A stretch of 40,992 nt of DNA from a virus. Numbering within the stretch: the first letter of the stretch is position 1; each line of letters begins with the position of its first letter. This document shows positions 38,752-40,992 of this stretch, in pieces. The stretch spans positions 1 through 40,992 of IMG/VR virus record IMGVR_UViG_3300020474_000040; one strand, written 5' to 3'. The notes beneath the pieces are model-generated. The model was not told the origin of the DNA. It made no database searches and saw nothing but the letters and a program-made list of their open reading frames with translations. The position numbers were made by a program, and so were the translations under genes.

Positions 38752-39684
38752 ATGGAAGATAGATTACTTGAATTATTGGAGTCTGTTCTTGGTAAATCCA
38801 AGAAAACATCGGGTGATAATTACGCATTTTATTCCCCGTTTGTAGACCATTACAAACCTAAATTAGAAGTAAATATTAGGATTACTTCTGATGGACAAAA
38901 TCCGTGGCATTGTTGGATATCGGATGAAAAGGGTAGAAGTATTAAGACTCTTTTTAAAAAACTCCGTGTATCTAAACAAACTTGGGACGAGTACAATAGT
39001 ATATTCAGTAGAATAAACCGTTATGTTCATTCTGATAATCAGATACAGGTAAATCAAGTAGAACTTCCAAAAGAATTTAAACCACTTTACAAAAAGTCAA
39101 ACTCATTTAAGTATAAACACGCTCTTAACTATTTGTTAAAACGTGGACTTAGACCTGAGGATATTGTGAAATATAATATAGGATATTGTGAAACAGGAGA
39201 ATATGAAGATAAAATTATTATACCATCTTATGACAGTGATGGAAAACTAAACTTTTTTGTTGGTAGGTCATTCTATCAATCAAAATATAAACACAAAAAT
39301 CCAAAGGTATCTAAAGACATTGTGGGGTTTGACCTTTTAGTGAATTGGGATATACCATTGGTTTTATGTGAAGGAGCATTTGACGCAATAGCAATACGAA
39401 GAAATGTAATACCACTATTTGGAAAATCAATACAATCTAAATTAGAACAGAAAATAATTGGAAATTCCGTAAAAAAGTTGTATATTGTATTAGATTCGGA
39501 TGCTATATCTAACGCAATAGGTCTGTCTAAAAAGTTTATGTCCTACGGGATTGAGACTCATTTAGTAGATTTAGGTGATGAAGACCCATCCGAAATGGGA
39601 TATGAACGTATAAACCAAAAAATTTATGATACACCACAACTTGATTTAAAAAAGTTGATGGAGTATCAACTATTTAACGTATGA
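38752..39684 (+). CDS. DNA primase with TOPRIM domain (gp61-like)
   Basis: Makes RNA primers for lagging-strand synthesis. The TOPRIM site is LVLCEGAFDAIAI at 203-215 (E207) with LYIVLDSDA at 243-251 (D248, D250). Residues 20-60 (AFYSPFVDHYKPKLEVNI, then WHCWISDEKG) occupy the place of the zinc-binding CHC2 domain but lack its cysteines except one. It is 310 residues; T4 gp61 is 342. The stop overlaps the next ATG by four bases. Confidence 0.88.
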   Translation: MEDRLLELLESVLGKSKKTSGDNYAFYSPFVDHYKPKLEVNIRITSDGQNPWHCWISDEKGRSIKTLFKKLRVSKQTWDEYNSIFSRINRYVHSDNQIQVNQVELPKEFKPLYKKSNSFKYKHALNYLLKRGLRPEDIVKYNIGYCETGEYEDKIIIPSYDSDGKLNFFVGRSFYQSKYKHKNPKVSKDIVGFDLLVNWDIPLVLCEGAFDAIAIRRNVIPLFGKSIQSKLEQKIIGNSVKKLYIVLDSDAISNAIGLSKKFMSYGIETHLVDLGDEDPSEMGYERINQKIYDTPQLDLKKLMEYQLFNV

Positions 39685-40992
39685 GAAGAATAAAGTATAT
39701 CGATGTCGGTGTGTCCGATATCGGAAAGATATATCACATCGCAGATGTGCATATAAGAAACCTTCAACGACATAAAGAATACCGTGAGGTATTTTCTAAT
39801 CTCTATGGATATATCTTATCCACAATGAGAGAAAATGACATAATTTATATCGCAGGTGATATCGTACACGCAAAAACTGATATGTCACCTGAGGTTGTTG
39901 ATTTAACTCAAGAATTTTTATGTAAGTTATCAGACTTACTACCAACTATTGTTATTCCTGGCAATCACGATGCAAATCTAAACAATACATCAAGATTAGA
40001 CGCTCTTAGTCCAATCATGAAAGCATTAGACCACCCAAACTTATACTACATAAAAGATACAAGTGCAGTTGGAATTGGTGGTTACACGTTTGTACATAAA
40101 TCAATATGGGATAAATCAGAAGGATTCCCACCTGCTACAGACTACAAGAAAAACAATGGACGAATTGCAATGTTACACGGTCCTGTTGATAACATTGAAA
40201 CTGAACACGGATTTGTAATACAGAATCAAAATGTAAAAGTATCACACTTTGAAAATTATGATTTAGTATTGTTAGGTGATATCCATAAACCAAACAATGA
40301 GGTGATGGGTAAATCACATATCAAATATTCTGGCTCATTGATAGTTCAAAATCACGGTGAAGCTAAATATCCTATTCACGGTATCTTAGTTTGGGATATG
40401 AAAAATCTAAAAAGTGAGTTTGTTCCTATACATAATGATTATGGATATGTGACTATTGACATTGAAAATGGTAAGATAGTATCTGACAATCATATGCCAA
40501 ATAAACCAAGAGTTAGGGTAAGAGTAAAAGATACTAAGACTTCACAACTTAATAGATTAATCGCAAAGATTAAGAAACAAGCAGATGTACAAGAACTAAC
40601 TGTACAAAAAGTACTTACTCGTAAAAGAGATATAGAACACCAATCAATAGTATTACAAAACGTAAGAGATACAGGTTTCCAAAATAAACTTATTGAAGAG
40701 TATTTAGAAGAAACAGAACATCTTACAAAAGAACAACTAAGTGTAGTTACCAATATCAATAAAGATATAAATGATAAACTTGGAAAACCAAATATTGTTG
40801 GTAACTCAACATGGATTCCAAAACGATTTGAGTTTTCTAATATGTTTTCATATGGAACTAACAATGTAATTGACTTTACAAATATGAAAGGTGCATATGG
40901 AATCTTCGCACCAAATGCAAGTGGTAAATCAACTCTATGGGACGCATTATCATTCTGTATGTTTGACAAGTGTTCAAGAACAATCAGAGCAG
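39681..40992 (+). CDS. Mre11-Rad50-like fusion: gp47 nuclease joined to the N-terminus of gp46 ATPase (3' truncated by window)
   Basis: In T4, gp47 (nuclease) and gp46 (ATPase) are separate proteins that together resect DNA ends for recombination. Here one open frame of 437 codons, with no stop, runs to the edge. Mre11-type motifs are IADVHIRN (D22, H24), AGD (D60), PGNHD at 93-97, MLHGPVD (H166) and LGDIH at 198-202. A helical linker follows at about 313-370. Then residues 382-437 have the start of gp46: KRFEFSNMFSYGTNNVIDFT, the Walker A GIFAPNASGKST at 407-418 and ALSFCMFDK. The rest of the ATPase, including the zinc hook and Walker B, lies outside the window. The start is the ATG that overlaps the primase stop. 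Confidence 0.92.
   Translation, partial: MRRIKYIDVGVSDIGKIYHIADVHIRNLQRHKEYREVFSNLYGYILSTMRENDIIYIAGDIVHAKTDMSPEVVDLTQEFLCKLSDLLPTIVIPGNHDANLNNTSRLDALSPIMKALDHPNLYYIKDTSAVGIGGYTFVHKSIWDKSEGFPPATDYKKNNGRIAMLHGPVDNIETEHGFVIQNQNVKVSHFENYDLVLLGDIHKPNNEVMGKSHIKYSGSLIVQNHGEAKYPIHGILVWDMKNLKSEFVPIHNDYGYVTIDIENGKIVSDNHMPNKPRVRVRVKDTKTSQLNRLIAKIKKQADVQELTVQKVLTRKRDIEHQSIVLQNVRDTGFQNKLIEEYLEETEHLTKEQLSVVTNINKDINDKLGKPNIVGNSTWIPKRFEFSNMFSYGTNNVIDFTNMKGAYGIFAPNASGKSTLWDALSFCMFDKCSRTIRA

Noticed and set aside
1-40992. Integrase, attachment sites, transposons or insertion sequences
   Set aside because: No recombinase motif, terminal inverted repeats or target duplications were noticed; the genes present are those of a lytic phage.

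Overview
This window looks like part of the genome of a T4-like (tailed, contractile) bacteriophage. Every supported gene lies on the + strand. Genes are packed with ATGA-type overlaps or gaps of a few bases, the DNA is AT-rich, and no stretch longer than 300 bases lacks a gene. T4-type hallmarks are a gp55-like late sigma factor, baseplate wedge proteins of the gp25 and gp6 type, a TOPRIM primase and gp47/gp46-type recombination proteins. The promoters match the Bacteroidetes pattern (TTTG near -33, TAnnTTTG near -7), and many starts have A-rich context without a Shine-Dalgarno sequence. A marine or other Bacteroidetes (Flavobacteriia-like) host is therefore my inference; no host gene proves it.

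Layout. 1-5,975: the end of a truncated gene, thymidylate synthase, a run of very small (often membrane) proteins, a cytidylyltransferase-fold enzyme, an internally duplicated family-25 glycosyltransferase and a small SET-domain protein. 6,023-9,257: tRNA-Ala and tRNA-Glu, then a metabolic cassette of methyltransferase, methylglyoxal synthase, acyl-CoA thioesterase, APS-kinase-like enzyme, second nucleotidyltransferase and GNAT acetyltransferase. 9,258-13,044: a vWA/metallopeptidase-motif protein paired with a MoxR/CobS-type AAA ATPase, each behind a distinctive promoter. 13,072-17,821: small unknown genes, an Hsp20 chaperone and a PNKP-type phosphatase. 17,876-22,934: UV-damage endonuclease, a coiled-coil membrane protein, a ClpP-like protease, an HD hydrolase and the late sigma factor. 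22,927-38,283: the baseplate and tail module, with several adhesin-like proteins and an inserted nucleotidyltransferase-fold gene. 38,288-40,992: a T7-type endonuclease I, primase, and an Mre11-like nuclease fused in frame to the start of a Rad50-like ATPase, running off the window end.

Regulation can be read directly. Class A promoters (four copies) have two AATTTAACA repeats exactly 11 bp apart, 7 bp, (T/C)TTGG, exactly 19 bp, and TATCTTT(A/G). Class B promoters (five copies) have (T/C)TTGG, 19 bp ending in TTTG, and TATATT; one copy is a base shorter. Class B sites precede DNA-metabolism and protease genes. A third motif, TATTTAT, recurs in intergenic gaps, some before structural genes, and is a weaker late-promoter candidate. 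The most notable items are the gp47-gp46 fusion, the rigid class A promoter family with one copy interleaved with a terminator, and the mgsA-thioesterase-APS kinase cassette.
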